From the NCBI GenBank assembly GCA_012295275.1, contig CM022665.1:46556595-46594094 (forward strand): 37,500 nucleotides of DNA, given 5' to 3'. The notes beneath the pieces were generated by a model. It saw only the letters and a list, made by a program, of their open reading frames with translations. It was not told where the DNA came from and ran no database searches. Of the stretch, positions 9,022 to 30,603 are shown one piece after another. The stretch's first letter is position 1, and each line of letters begins with the position of its first letter. Source of the stretch: Chrysomallon squamiferum. Lineage: Eukaryota; Mollusca; Gastropoda; Neomphalida; Peltospiridae. The translations under genes were made by a program, and so were the position numbers.

Positions 9022-11684
9022 TTATTTAATTTGGTTTTTTTTATTTTATATTAATTTACTTTTTATTATTATTATATTTTTTTTAATTTTAGCTTAATTT
9101 ATTATGTTAATCTGTTTTGTCATTTTTATTTTTTATTTCAATTTTAAAAAAAATTATTTTGTTTTTTTTATTTTAATTTTTCTTTTTTATTACTTTTTTT
9201 TTTTATTTATTACATTTTTATTTTTTTTTTAATTTACAATTTCTTCTTTTCATTTTTTTTTTTTTTTATTTTTTTATTTTATTTTATTTTTATTTCTTTT
9301 TCTTTATTTATTTCATATCATTATTTTTATTTATTTCATTTGTTATTAACTTAATTCATTTCTTCCTGTTTTTATTTTAAATTTTTTTCTTTATTTTTAT
9401 TTTATTTTTACTTTACATTACTTTACAGTATGAACGATACAATCTGTTTGCGACAGAAGAGTATGTTTTAAAAGACGGAGGGGTACTGTGTCCAGGACCT
9501 GGGTGTGGAATGGGGATGATGCTTGACCCCAATCAGAGGAAGGTTACCTGTGTGTCAAAAACCTGCCAGGTAAATAATCTACCTGAACATAATTTAATAA
9601 AAAATAATTACTTCATAAAACAATCATCAAATTTTTTTTTTTAATTTCAGTCTTTGTACATTCTGGTTTCTATTACTTTTGTGATTTTAAAGATGCTTGC
9701 CACTTCATAAAAAAGTTCAACAAAATTTTTAAATGTATATTCTAGTTCTTTTTAAGAACTTGTGATTTAAAAATGTTTGACACATCAAATTAGTGTTAAC
9801 ACTCAGACATTAAAAAAAAAAAAAGGATACTGTGTCAGTTGTATCATTAGAGGTTTAGTTAAAGAATCAATAAAGTGGATTTTATTATTTTCTTGATCAG
9901 CATTGGGTAGGAGCTTATTCCAGAATTGGATAAACAAAAAAATAAAAACACAGGCATTAATAGTGGTGATGTTTGACTGTAATAACGTTTGTGAGAATGG
10001 TTTAATGTGGACAGTCTGTTATTGGCATGGATGTTAATTATTTTATCAAGTTTTATTTTTTTTTTAAGAATAAAACATTTTTCAGATGACTTTTTGTCGT
10101 GATTGTCACAAAGAATATCATGAAGGTCCTTGTGAGACAGCAATGAGTGGTATATCTGAGGTAACCTAGCAACAGTTGCTTTTTTTTGTGTGTGTGAAGA
10201 AATAAAGAATGGAGGAATACAAAAAAAAATTTAAAATTTTTAATATTATTGCCATGTTTTTTTATTTATTCACTTGCACATAACTGATAATTAATCTTGC
10301 ATTGTTTTCTAAATAATAATAAAAATAAATAAAAATAAAATAAGCAAATAAATAAATAAATTTATTTTTATTTGTCCCATTTTTATACTTAGATTCCCAT
10401 TTCTGATGTAGAAAAAGAGGTTTTTAATGTGTAAACTTTTAATGATTGTTTTAATATTGTTTTACTATTTACACAGACTTTTCTGATCAACCAAGAGCAG
10501 GCAGAGAGAGCAAGATGGGACAAGCAGTCAGAAACTGTGATCAGAGACACAACAAAACCCTGTCCACAGTGCAAAACAAGAACCGAACGAGATGGTTAGT
10601 AACTGTAGTCAAACTGTTAAAATTAATATAAGTAACTGTGGTCAAACTGTAAAAATTAATATAAGTAAGTGTGGTCAAACTATAAAAATGAATATACGTA
10701 ACAAGTCAAACTATAAAATCTAATATAAGTATCTGGTCAGACTATAAAAATTAATATAAGTAACTGTAGTCAAACTAAAAATTAATATAAGTAAGGGTAG
10801 TCAAACTATAAAAATTAATATAAGTAAGGGTGGTCAAACTATAAAAATGAATATATGTAACTGTAGTCAAACTATAAAAATTAATATAAATAACTAAACA
10901 TTGTAGTCAAATTAGTTAATAACATATAACATGAGGAAAGGAGATTGTTAGTAACTGTAATCTTGTAAACAGTCAAACTATAGTTATATAATACTTAACA
11001 CAAAGAGAAATGTAATTTTGTAATAATAAAACTATAGTTTAAAATATTTAATACAAAGGAAGGGAGATAATAATGGCAATCTTATAATAGTCAGAGTATA
11101 AAATATAAGTAACTAATCAGTCAAAATATAGTTATAAAATATTTAACATGAGGAATGGCAATGTTTAATGACTGTAATCTTGTTATAGTCAAACTTCAGT
11201 TATAAAATATTTAACATTAGGAAGAAAGATGTACTCTTGTAATAGTCAAACTGTAATTATAAAAGTACATTTTTTTTTCCTGTTTTTTCTCAATTCAAAT
11301 TTAATTACTTATGTCAAGACTTGAATTTTACATTAGTTTTTTCATCTGGAAAGCAATTAGTTCTGTTTATTTATTTATTTTATTTTTTCAATTTTATTTT
11401 TTTATTTTTTTTATTTTTAAAGCTGTTTCTTACATAAATGTGGACATATATATTACATTACGTCAAAATGATCTCTAGCTCTATATAGATTACTACCTTT
11501 ATTATTATTATTATTATTATTACTATTTTTTATTATTTATTTGTTTTTTAAACAACTTATATACATTTCATTGATTACAGGAGGTTGCATGCATATGACG
11601 TGTACATTCTGCAAACTGGAGTGGTGTTGGTTGTGTCAAAAACCGTGGGATAATGACTGCGTGTCTGACCACTGGTTTGGGTAA
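4358..11684 (+). CDS. PRKN: Parkin RBR E3 ubiquitin-protein ligase (10 coding exons, spliced)
   Basis: Coding segments 4358-4531, 5898-5979, 6779-6894, 7282-7365, 7712-7830, 8595-8787, 9429-9569, 10086-10160, 10477-10594 and 11581-11684 join in phase to 401 codons plus TAA (human parkin has 465). Domain order is ubiquitin-like domain (about 1-74), short linker, RING0, RING1, IBR, REP helix, RING2. Parkin is activated by PINK1 at damaged mitochondria: phospho-ubiquitin binding and phosphorylation of a UBL serine release the ligase, which forms a thioester on a RING2 cysteine. Equivalents of the key human residues are visible: UBL Ser65 (here Ser66), Lys161/Arg163 (KLR in RING0), Lys211 (FHFKC), His302 (HHFHLL), REP Trp403 (ARW) and catalytic Cys431 with His433 (GGCMHM, Cys370 here, codon 11586-11588). 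The protein ends DHWFG against DHWFDV in human. The main length difference is a short UBL-RING0 linker. All junctions are GT-AG and in phase, so the gene looks intact. The full coding span is only about 7.3 kb. Confidence 0.96.
4525..4810. repeat. Minisatellite seeded on the parkin exon 1 donor
   Basis: About 6-7 units of roughly 40 bp run from the exon 1/intron junction. They follow the pattern (T/A)ACAG-GTAA, then GTTGTTACTTTTCTTTAG, then AAATACAAAAA. The ACAGGTAA block of the true junction recurs near 4658 and 4760, with altered versions (ACAGGTTA, ACACGTAA, ATAGATAA) in between. Confidence 0.8.
5060..5910. repeat. Minisatellite seeded on the parkin exon 2 acceptor, about 20 units
   Basis: Degenerate units of about 36-43 bp become an exact 40-bp period towards the 3' end (AGTTTATTGT at 5761, 5801, 5841 and 5881). 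Each unit contains TTTTACAG followed by GACTGTGATATTG or a variant. The last unit is the real exon 2 acceptor (AG at 5896-5897) plus the first 13 exon bases. The last copies alternate GACTTTG and GACTGTG, giving an 80-bp higher-order unit. Confidence 0.93.
5898..5979 (+). CDS. PRKN: Parkin coding exon 2 (end of ubiquitin-like domain)
   Basis: Begins [11 protein letters not shown], matching human NCDLDQQSIVH. The serine is the PINK1 phosphorylation site. It then enters the linker (KQESETSS). The exon is 82 nt and ends one base into a codon before GTACTT. The acceptor is the last member of the array of repeated acceptors upstream. Confidence 0.93.
5980..6778. other. Parkin intron 2, low-complexity
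   Basis: Contains TTAATTAATTTATT-type repeats (about 6050-6330), a TTTC tract, an AT tract (about 6582-6612) and an A-run (about 6650-6674). No gene content is seen. Confidence 0.8.
6779..6894 (+). CDS. PRKN: Parkin coding exon 3 (RING0, first part)
   Basis: Encodes [20 protein letters not shown] and onward, matching human [20 protein letters not shown]. It carries RING0 zinc cysteines and the KLR phospho-ubiquitin contact. Acceptor TTTTTTCAG, donor GTGAGA, ending on a complete codon. Confidence 0.95.
7282..7365 (+). CDS. PRKN: Parkin coding exon 4 (RING0)
   Basis: Encodes GPQNWDDVL through CPGDTA, matching human GPSCWDDVL through CPGTSA. It is 84 nt, in phase at both ends, with acceptor AAATAG and donor GTTTGT. 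Confidence 0.94.
7712..7830 (+). CDS. PRKN: Parkin coding exon 5 (RING0 end, RING1 start)
   Basis: Encodes EFHFKC through CICCATV, matching human EFFFKC through CITCTDV. A GTAAGG at 7826 looks like a donor but breaks the frame. The donor GTTTGT at 7831 leaves AG, which joins the next exon's A to make the conserved VRSPV, so 7830 was chosen as the exon end. Confidence 0.92.
7831..8594. other. Parkin intron 5 with long T-run
   Basis: Contains a pyrimidine-rich block ending in about 55 uninterrupted T (8009-8063), then unique AT-rich sequence. No gene is seen. Confidence 0.85.
8595..8787 (+). CDS. PRKN: Parkin coding exon 6 (RING1)
   Basis: Encodes [19 protein letters not shown] through [10 protein letters not shown], the RING1 zinc-binding core. 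It includes the histidine equivalent to human His302, which binds phospho-ubiquitin. It starts with one base completing an Arg codon and ends on a complete codon before GTACAC. Confidence 0.96.
8788..9428. other. Parkin intron 6, T-rich low complexity
   Basis: Almost entirely T-rich TTTA/TTTTA sequence with an AT tract at about 8986-9016. No coding content is seen. Confidence 0.85.
9429..9569 (+). CDS. PRKN: Parkin coding exon 7 (RING1 end, IBR start)
   Basis: Encodes [14 protein letters not shown], then [11 protein letters not shown] and DPNQRKVTC, matching human GGVLCPRPGCG and PDQRKVTC. It is 47 whole codons between acceptor CTTTACAG and donor GTAAAT. Confidence 0.96.
10086..10160 (+). 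CDS. PRKN: Parkin coding exon 8 (IBR)
   Basis: Encodes [18 protein letters not shown], matching human FAFCRECKEAYHEGECSA. It is 25 whole codons, with donor GTAACC. Confidence 0.96.
10477..10594 (+). CDS. PRKN: Parkin coding exon 9 (REP helix, RING2 start)
   Basis: Encodes the repressor element with its conserved Trp ([12 protein letters not shown]) and the first RING2 cysteines (TTKPCPQC). It ends one base into a Gly codon at donor GTTAGT. The donor is the first unit of a tandem array in intron 9. Confidence 0.96.
10585..10905. repeat. 33-bp minisatellite seeded on the parkin exon 9 donor
   Basis: About 9-10 units of roughly 33 bp (GTAACTGTAGTCAAACTATA, then AAAATTAATATAA) start exactly at the exon 9 donor GTTAGTAACTGTAGTC. 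Several units carry GTAAGT, GTAAGG or GTAACT donor-like starts. Confidence 0.88.
10906..11265. repeat. Longer repeat in parkin intron 9
   Basis: Units of about 60-70 bp (ACATGAGGAAGAGAGAT, then GGTTAGTAACTGTAATC, TTGTAATAGTCAAACTATAG, TTATAAAATATTTA) follow the 33-bp array. They share the AGTCAAACT core and resume after exon 10, so exon 10 sits inside one repeat field. Confidence 0.8.
11581..11684 (+). CDS. PRKN: Parkin coding exon 10 (RING2 catalytic end and stop)
   Basis: Encodes [19 protein letters not shown], then DHWFG and TAA at 11682-11684. The first Cys (11586-11588) is the thioester-forming residue and the following MHM holds the catalytic His. The stop lies inside GG-GTAAGA, a strong donor consensus, but DHWF is the normal parkin end, so the stop is taken as real. 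Confidence 0.95.
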
Positions 11685-11724
11685 GATTTTGCTCAAATGA
11701 AGACAAATACAGAACTTTTATATA

Positions 11725-12345
11725 ATTACAATCAAACTTGTTAGAAAATATTTAACATGAGGAAGAGAGATGTGGTTAGTGTCTGTAATCTTGTAATAGT
11801 CAAACTTCCAGTTATTTATCATTAAGATGTATTCTTGTAATACTCAAATTACAGTTATGAAATTTTTTAACATAAGAGAAATGTAGTCTCGTAATAGTCA
11901 AACTACAGTTATAAAATATTAAAGCATTAAGAAAAGAAACGTGTTCTTGTAATAGTCAAGCTGTAGTTTTAAAATATTTAACAAGAGGATGAGAAATGTT
12001 ATCTTGTAATAGCCTAAATATAGTTGTAAAATATTTAACTCAAGGAAGAGAGATGGTTAGTGACTTTAATCTTATGATAGTCAAACTACAGTTGTAAAAT
12101 ATTTAACATTAAGAAGAGAAATATATTTTTGTAATAGTCAAACTAGTTATAGACTGTTAAACATGAGGAAGAGAGATGGTTAGTGACTTTAATCTTATAA
12201 CAGTCAGACTACAGTTATAAAATATTTAACATTAAGAAGAGAAATGTATTCTTGTAACAGTCACACTGTAGTTTTAAAATATTTAACAAGAGGATGAGAG
12301 ATATTATCTTGTAATAGTCAAACTATAGTTATAAAATATAAGAAA
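11725..12345. repeat. Minisatellite downstream of the parkin stop
   Basis: About 8-9 units of roughly 60-75 bp of the same family as in intron 9. Units carrying GAGAGATGGTTAGT (e.g. near 12053 and 12172) mirror the exon 9 junction GAGATG-GTTAGT. They probably lie in the parkin 3'UTR. Confidence 0.8.
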
Positions 12346-15300
12346 CTGAAAGAATTACTTAATTATTAATTAAGATAATAGGTGTACCCTTAGTATTTAA
12401 AACATTTTATATCTGCTTGGTTCTGGTACTATGCTACTTACTATATACTCACACATTATCCTGGTAATAGATTGGTTTGAAATATCTATAGCAGTAACTT
12501 TTTTAAGAGAATAATCTGCTTGGGTGTTTTTAGCATATATTTTCTAAGTTAATGTATTATGGCTGAAACTCTGGGATTGTGAATTGTAGATTTAGAATGA
12601 GATTAATTTTGTGGATCATAATTTTATAATTCTTTACTGTGAATTATAAATCAGGAGTGATATTAATTTTGTTGATTTGAATGTAACAAATATTTTTTAC
12701 TCTAGAATGGAAATCTCATTTTATATAATTAACTCATTTTTAATTTAATACTTTTTTTTTAGCTCTAGAATGGAAATCTTGTTTTTACATAATAATTAAC
12801 TCGTGTTTTATTTATTTGCAAATGAATTTCTGTGATAGTGATATAAAAACGTAACTGCTTAGAAACAAAAAATATTTATTGTGTGAAGGAATGAATGACT
12901 GAAATATACAGTGCTAAAATAAAAATATATTTTGTTCTCTGCATTTTGTTTTCCATACTTAAGAATAAAGATAATTTTCCATTGCTTGCATATTATGTTT
13001 TTAGGAATGGCCATTACAAAATGTCAGGTTCTTTTAATATATATTAAGTATTATTAATTTGTTAAAGATTTTATATATATATATTGGTGCAGTAATTCTG
13101 CTACTTGTTTAAGCCGGCAACAAGAAATTTATTACACATTGTCTTTCACACAGACTGAAGCATATAACATCACATGATATACCAGTTGGAAACCATGGTC
13201 AGATTGGGAAATAAGCTGGCAAGCTGGCAAGCTGACTAAGGAGAGAACTGATCCCATAACTAGTCACATTAATTTAAGTTTTCAAATCTATTTTCATAAA
13301 ATGAAAGGAAAAAACCAAAAAAAAAAAAACCATTTTTTTTATGTATCTTACACTTTAATATTAAGTATTTCTTTTCCTTACCGATAACAAAATATTCTTC
13401 TCGTGGTATGAAAATATGTAAAAACATTGATCGTTAACATTAAATAACAAAATTACTATTTCACAACAATTTTAGGTTGGTGATTAAAAAAAAAACACAA
13501 CAACAACAACCAGTATGTGAAATTTTAAAACTTACGAAATAGCAGCACTGTTGTCAATTAGTAAGGGAATTTGTAACAATGATTTGTTCAGAACAGTCAA
13601 CATGCTTTTGTCACGTAACCTGATTAAAATGATTCGTTTTTGTTCACAGTGTAAAACATTCACATTTTCATCTCGTTAAAACAGAGGAAGCCTTCTTTAT
13701 CACTGATTTGTCACATTCACAAATTCAAATGGCTGTAAATTCTTTACAGTTCGTGTGAAAATTTAAAAAATTAAAATTACCAGTGTATAAAAGTGATGGG
13801 GAGCATCATTAAATGTTACGATTTCACAAGTTCAAACAAATCCTTCATAGTTCGTATGAAAATTTAAAAAATACCAATATACCAACAGTTATTATTGTAA
13901 GCATCAGAAAATGTGACAGTTTCACAAATTCAGATGGTTATAAAGTCTTCATAATTGATATAAATGAAAGTAAAAAAAGTTTAATAAATACAGAACCTTT
14001 ATGATTTTGAATATCGACAACTGAACATTGAATTTTATTTCTTAACATAGGAATTCCAGTGACTGATTGTTTGCAATGTTCTACAAACTTGTAAACAAAA
14101 AATATCGACCAGGATTATTTAAACTGAATTTTAAGCTTTCACATGCTTTTTTAAAAAAAAAATAATAACAACAACAACAACAACAACAAAAAACAAATGA
14201 TATCTACATTTCCATTTAAATTCATGGTTCAAAAAATGAAAAAAAAAAAAAAAAAAAAATGATAATAATAATTGTGGTGATATCAAAAGCAGAACTTTAT
14301 GTATAACTGACTAAATGAAATACAAATAAAATATACCAGTAACCCCTACAAGATGGAATGTTAGCACCAAACATGATTATAACTGATGCTCAGTATTTAT
14401 ATACTTTGTTAAAAATAAATTAGTTAAAAAAACAATAGTAAAAAATTATTTTAACATTTTTCCAATCAAAAAAAAAAAAAAAAAAAAAAAAAGAAAAGAA
14501 GAGGTAATAAATATTATGTTACAGAATTAAAAAACAAAATTATTATTAAAAAAACCCCATCCTTATACTGTCTTTAGTCCTAAATTTTTTTATGTCATAT
14601 TCATTCACACTTAAAAATAAATAAATAAATCTGAGAATACTTAACTAGATTTAAGTAAAATGAGGTACAGATAAAGCAATTTAACAGGTTTAAAAAAAAT
14701 TAAATTAATTATATTCTATAAGTGTTAATAAAATATTTTACACAGAAAACATTCAACAATTACTGATACACATTTATGTATGAGCAACCACTGTTTATCA
14801 TTGAAATTAATGTTTATGTTTTCATTTATGCAAATCAAGAACTGGATGCCTGAACCATTACTGCTGTAATCATAATAATTTTACTTGATCCTAAATGGTT
14901 TGTTTTTTATGTTTTTAATAATAATAATGATGATGATAACGATAATAATATGGAGAATCTGAATCACCTAATGTCAAATTATCTGGAGATACTGGGTTTT
15001 ATTTCTTGAGCATTTAATCACTGTATTTGTATATGTGGATATATATATATATATATATATATCCAAGAAAAAAAGAAAACCCAGAAATGTCTTAATGATT
15101 TGTAAGAAAGTGTTCACTTTTTATAATCTATCTTACAATGATGTCTTTGACAGGAATGCATCTTGCATATCTCCACTGGCTTATTGTTATTTTCAAGACG
15201 TAATTCAGTATTAAGTGTTTACCAACCTTTGCAAGTAATAAAGTATAAAAAAAAAAAAAAATGGGAAAGTTTGTTTTGAGGCTGCTATTTTTTTCCTGTC

Positions 15301-17071
15301 ATTAAGTACTCTGTAAAACATGTTTAAAAAATAAAAAAATGATAATAATAATCCAGTAAATCCCCCCCAAACCCCCACCCCACAACAAATATATCTGAAT
15401 TATTTAATAATTTTTACGAATTTCTGATATCAAAAAAGATGGGATGATATAACAGCAGGCAGGAATGTCTTTTTGGTGGTCATTTTAACATTTAAATACT
15501 AGAGAAAATTAATGATTTGAAAAAAAAAATCATATGCAGATTTTACAAAAATTATGCCATAATTATGTAATTTTAGTAAGTTCATGAGATTTAATTTTAA
15601 GAAAGTGGGGAAAAAAAAAAAAGACTTAAACATTTTAAAACATTTTATTAACAAAATTTTAAATGTTAAGTTATTTAAACTGCTATTGCACCAAAATCAA
15701 ATTATATAAAATCTTTGTGATTAAAAAAAAATTAAAAAAATTTTTGGCATTGGGGTTTGATATATTTTATTGATATAAACCTATAAAAATGTGAAATGAC
15801 CAGTACAAAACATTAAAAAAAAAAAGTGTAACTGATGTTTAAAAAAAATGAAAGTAAAACTGAATTTTACAATTTTTGTACAAATAATTGTGAAATGTTT
15901 TCTTGACAATCAAATTTTAAACTCTAAATGGGTAAATCTGATGTGAAATTCTTTTTAATAATAATAAAAAAAAGTATATTATGTATAAAACTAATATTCT
16001 AAATAAAACTGATTAGTTAACTCAATAATACCTCAATTATTGAAATTCATTTTTGTCTGCTAAAAAAAATAAAAAATAAAATAAATATCTATTTTTTACA
16101 TATATATATATATATATTATTTAGCAAAATAATAAATAAATAAAAATAAGAAAAGATTAGAATTTTTTTTCAACATAATTATCTTTTATGTATTGTGACA
16201 ATATATATATATATATATAGCAAAATAATAAATAAATAAAAATAACAAAATAATTAAATTTTTTTTTTTTTTTTCCCCAACAGAAAATCCTTATATGCAT
16301 TGTGACAGTTCTGTAAGTTGTCCTTATTTTGAATTCTAATCTTGGCTAACCAATTTTTAAATATATATATAAAAAAAAAATAATAATAACAAAAAAACAC
16401 AAACAATTATGCAGTTTTAAAATGTTTCCTTTTTAAATAAGAAATTCACAAACAAAATAAAGCTTTCAAATTTATATGCAAACATCCCAATTATATTTAC
16501 AACTATATATTAATTCAAAAAATAAAAACGATGAAACATTGGATGCATGGCACCGTTTAAAATACTGCTTTATGCAGTTGCCTGTAACAAACACTATTTA
16601 AAAAAAAATAATAATAATAAAATAAATTAAAAAAGAAAAAAAAAAATCTGATGTCATCACTGATTTTTTAAAGTGTAATAGTCTAGGCAACAAACAGAAA
16701 TATCACATATTTTTGTATGAAAAATATTTTAAAAGATGATTTAGTCAACTGAATAATAGTAAACTTTGTTTACTAAAAACATTTTTTCTTCTTTCACCAA
16801 AAAAAAATAAACACTGATGCATCCTGCCCTCTGATTGGCTCATCCAGCTTTGCTAAAGCCAATGACAAGAGCTGTTTCATCCACTGTCCTCTTATTACTT
16901 TCACTGCAATATATATATATTAGCTCATATACAATCACATTTTTTTGTTTTGTTTTTTTCGTTAGCTGCTCTCTGTGGTGCTTTGTGAATTAAATTCTGC
17001 AGTGTTTTTTTCTTTTCTTTCTTTGACACGACACTATTTCCTAAAACGTACTTAAAAACACACTTCAAACA
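12346..17071. other. AT-rich region between convergent parkin and MORC
   Basis: No coding similarity is seen. AATAAA sequences near 12919 and 12964 (+) could serve parkin. AATAAA on the minus strand near 13119-13124 or closer could serve MORC. It holds a roughly 120-bp repeat (13670-13990, about 3 copies), A-runs, AT tracts and a roughly 125-bp tandem duplication (about 16095-16320). A short inverted repeat around CCAAT (16834-16840 with 16857-16863) lies in the probable MORC 3'UTR. Confidence 0.6.
13670..13990. repeat. About 120-bp tandem repeat, 3 degenerate copies
   Basis: The block TTTCACAAATTCAAATGG, a TTCTTTACAGTTCG-like part and GTGTGAAAATTTAAAAAAT recurs three times with drift. No coding role is seen. 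The short open frame here is a by-product. Confidence 0.6.
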
Positions 17072-28687
<11,616 letters not shown>

Positions 28688-28699
28688 CTAACAAAAAAA

Positions 28700-29149
28700 A
28701 AAAAAAAAAAATTAAAAAAAAATAAATAATAAAAAAAAATATTCATAATGAATTAATAACATTTTATTTACATTTTTTTTCACCATTTTTAAAAAAGTTA
28801 TAAAATTTCTTAGTAGTGTGTGAGCATTTTTTAAAGGTATATAATTAAAATATTTTTTGTTTTTTAACTCACTTGTGAAACATGCCTTCATTTTGGCAGT
28901 TTAAAATAAAAGATTGTTAAATTTTACTTTATATTAGCCATTATTAATGGAATATATTTTTTTTCTTTTAAAGATGTGTTTTTGTTCACTTAATTAAACA
29001 GTTACATAACTGTAATATTATTTGTCTTCTAATTGTTTACAAATCAGCATGTATCTATATAATTAAAAAATTTAATTAGTGACACATTTTATGTCTGTAA
29101 TAATAGATATAGCTTGAAAAACTGGATTAATAAAAATCATATACTTTTT

Positions 29150-29182
<33 letters not shown>

Positions 29183-29485
29183 TATTGAAAATTTAATATT
29201 CATGTTCATTATTTTAATAAATACAATGTTATCTTTTAAAATCAAACATTTGAGGTATGTTCTGTTTTAAATCTGTGTTAAACCAAAGCGAAAAATGTCA
29301 CTTATTTGTTGTTGTAATGATTATGTTATCATTCCCTACAATGGAAAATAGGTCACAGTTTCAGTTGGTTGTTGTGGTTGTGACGTTAAGAACGTAGGCT
29401 GCACTAACTTTATACTTGCAGAAGTGATAAAATGTCCTATGTAATATTCACAACAAAAGAACTTTTTTAACTTCAAAAAAAAAAA

Positions 29486-29522
<37 letters not shown>

Positions 29523-29990
29523 TTTAATCTGATCAACGCGTATTGTTACTTAATAATAATATACATCAGTTTCAGGGTCACATTAACAAACGGTTTTAAG
29601 CATGCGAATATCTATTATAAATATAATTATAAATAAATGGAATAACTTAAATTAATAAATAAATAAATAAATAAACAATATAATGAAAGTGTTTCTGTGC
29701 AGATCGGAAACACTGGACTGAGTCTCTAAGTGATAAACTGAAACAGAAACGGGAAGTAAATCATGTGGGAATAAGATTTCAGAACCCTGAATGCGAATCG
29801 AGAATACTCGGAATTAAAATCGGTGGCGAAACGAATACTATTCCCAGGATCAGTTATTAAACTACATGAATTATTCAGCAGCTTGTAAGATATTGAGCTG
29901 AAATGCAAGAACAAATAAGTATCTAAAAATATACGTAGCCATTAAAATTGTGTACATAATCACCATTCATACTGTTAAAAATAACACTCA
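28700..29990. other. Probable MORC intron 1, no further gene seen
   Basis: AT-rich with A-runs and an AAT tract (about 29492-29520). The stretch 29690-29930 is less repetitive and richer in GC than its surroundings but matches nothing recognised. Confidence 0.5.
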
Positions 29991-29991
29991 C

Positions 29992-30024
29992 TTTACTTCT
30001 TGAAATTCCCACATCGTACGCCAT
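29992..30024 (-). CDS. MORC3: Candidate MORC first coding exon (phase unresolved)
   Basis: The ATG at 30024-30022 opens MAYDVGISRSK, followed by GTGAGT at 29991. MORC3 proteins begin with a short segment ending GIRLS and a few residues before P-K-F/Y-L-H, so position and content fit. The splice phase does not: this donor ends on a whole codon, whereas exon A needs two leftover bases. Reading six more bases would give KVSPAFLH with the right spacing but no GT donor. It may be a 5' exon with an indel, or coincidence. Confidence 0.35.
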
Positions 30025-30428
30025 TTTTGTTAGTGTCACTTTACCGAGATATGACGATGTCGAAGGGAGGATATATTATATTCCCTTTGCTCTCAGTATT
30101 TATTAGAAAATTTCCTACAAAGAAAATACAGTGTAACATAAATGTTTTGCTAAATTTATCCATGTCAGTGGTTTGTAACTGTTCATGCTATAACGATAAA
30201 TGTAAGTGTTTAATTGTTGAATTTGAAACATATCCCTTTCGTTTCACACGTTGAATTTTCCCCATCAGACGTTGAGAGGGCGCTGCCTTCAGGAAAAACA
30301 AAAGCCGACGAGTTTGATTCGTAGATTGTGACTCGCAACTTGTCAGTCACGTAGTGTGATTCGCAAACTGTTATCGTCAGTAACTTCCTGCGCTAGCAGA
30401 CGCTGTTTCTAGTAATATAATAGCCTCG
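30025..30428. promoter_or_regulatory. Candidate bidirectional promoter, MORC (-) and SETD4 (+)
   Basis: About 400 bp separate the candidate MORC ATG and the SETD4 ATG. The SETD4 half (about 30260-30420) has more CpG and far fewer simple repeats than surrounding DNA. No TATA box is obvious. Inferred from the head-to-head arrangement. Confidence 0.5.
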
Positions 30429-30603
30429 ATGAAACGAGGTCGAACCTGGAGAAATCGAAGGAAACGTAACTCGCTCGATAAGCATAGTGTGTGCGCGCCA
30501 TTAAATACGTTCGAACAAAAATACATCGAGCTTAAAAAATGGATGAAAATAAAATCTCGGGGTTTGCTTAAGAAATGTTATTTGGAACCACGTGACTTTC
30601 CAA
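30429..30603 (+). CDS. SETD4: SETD4 exon 1
   Basis: 58 codons plus one base: a very basic N-terminus (RGRTWRNRRKR) followed by FEQKYIELKKWMK, a conserved helix of the family. Donor GTAAGG at 30604. The ATG follows a less AT-rich 5' region and its position matches the human start. Confidence 0.88.
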
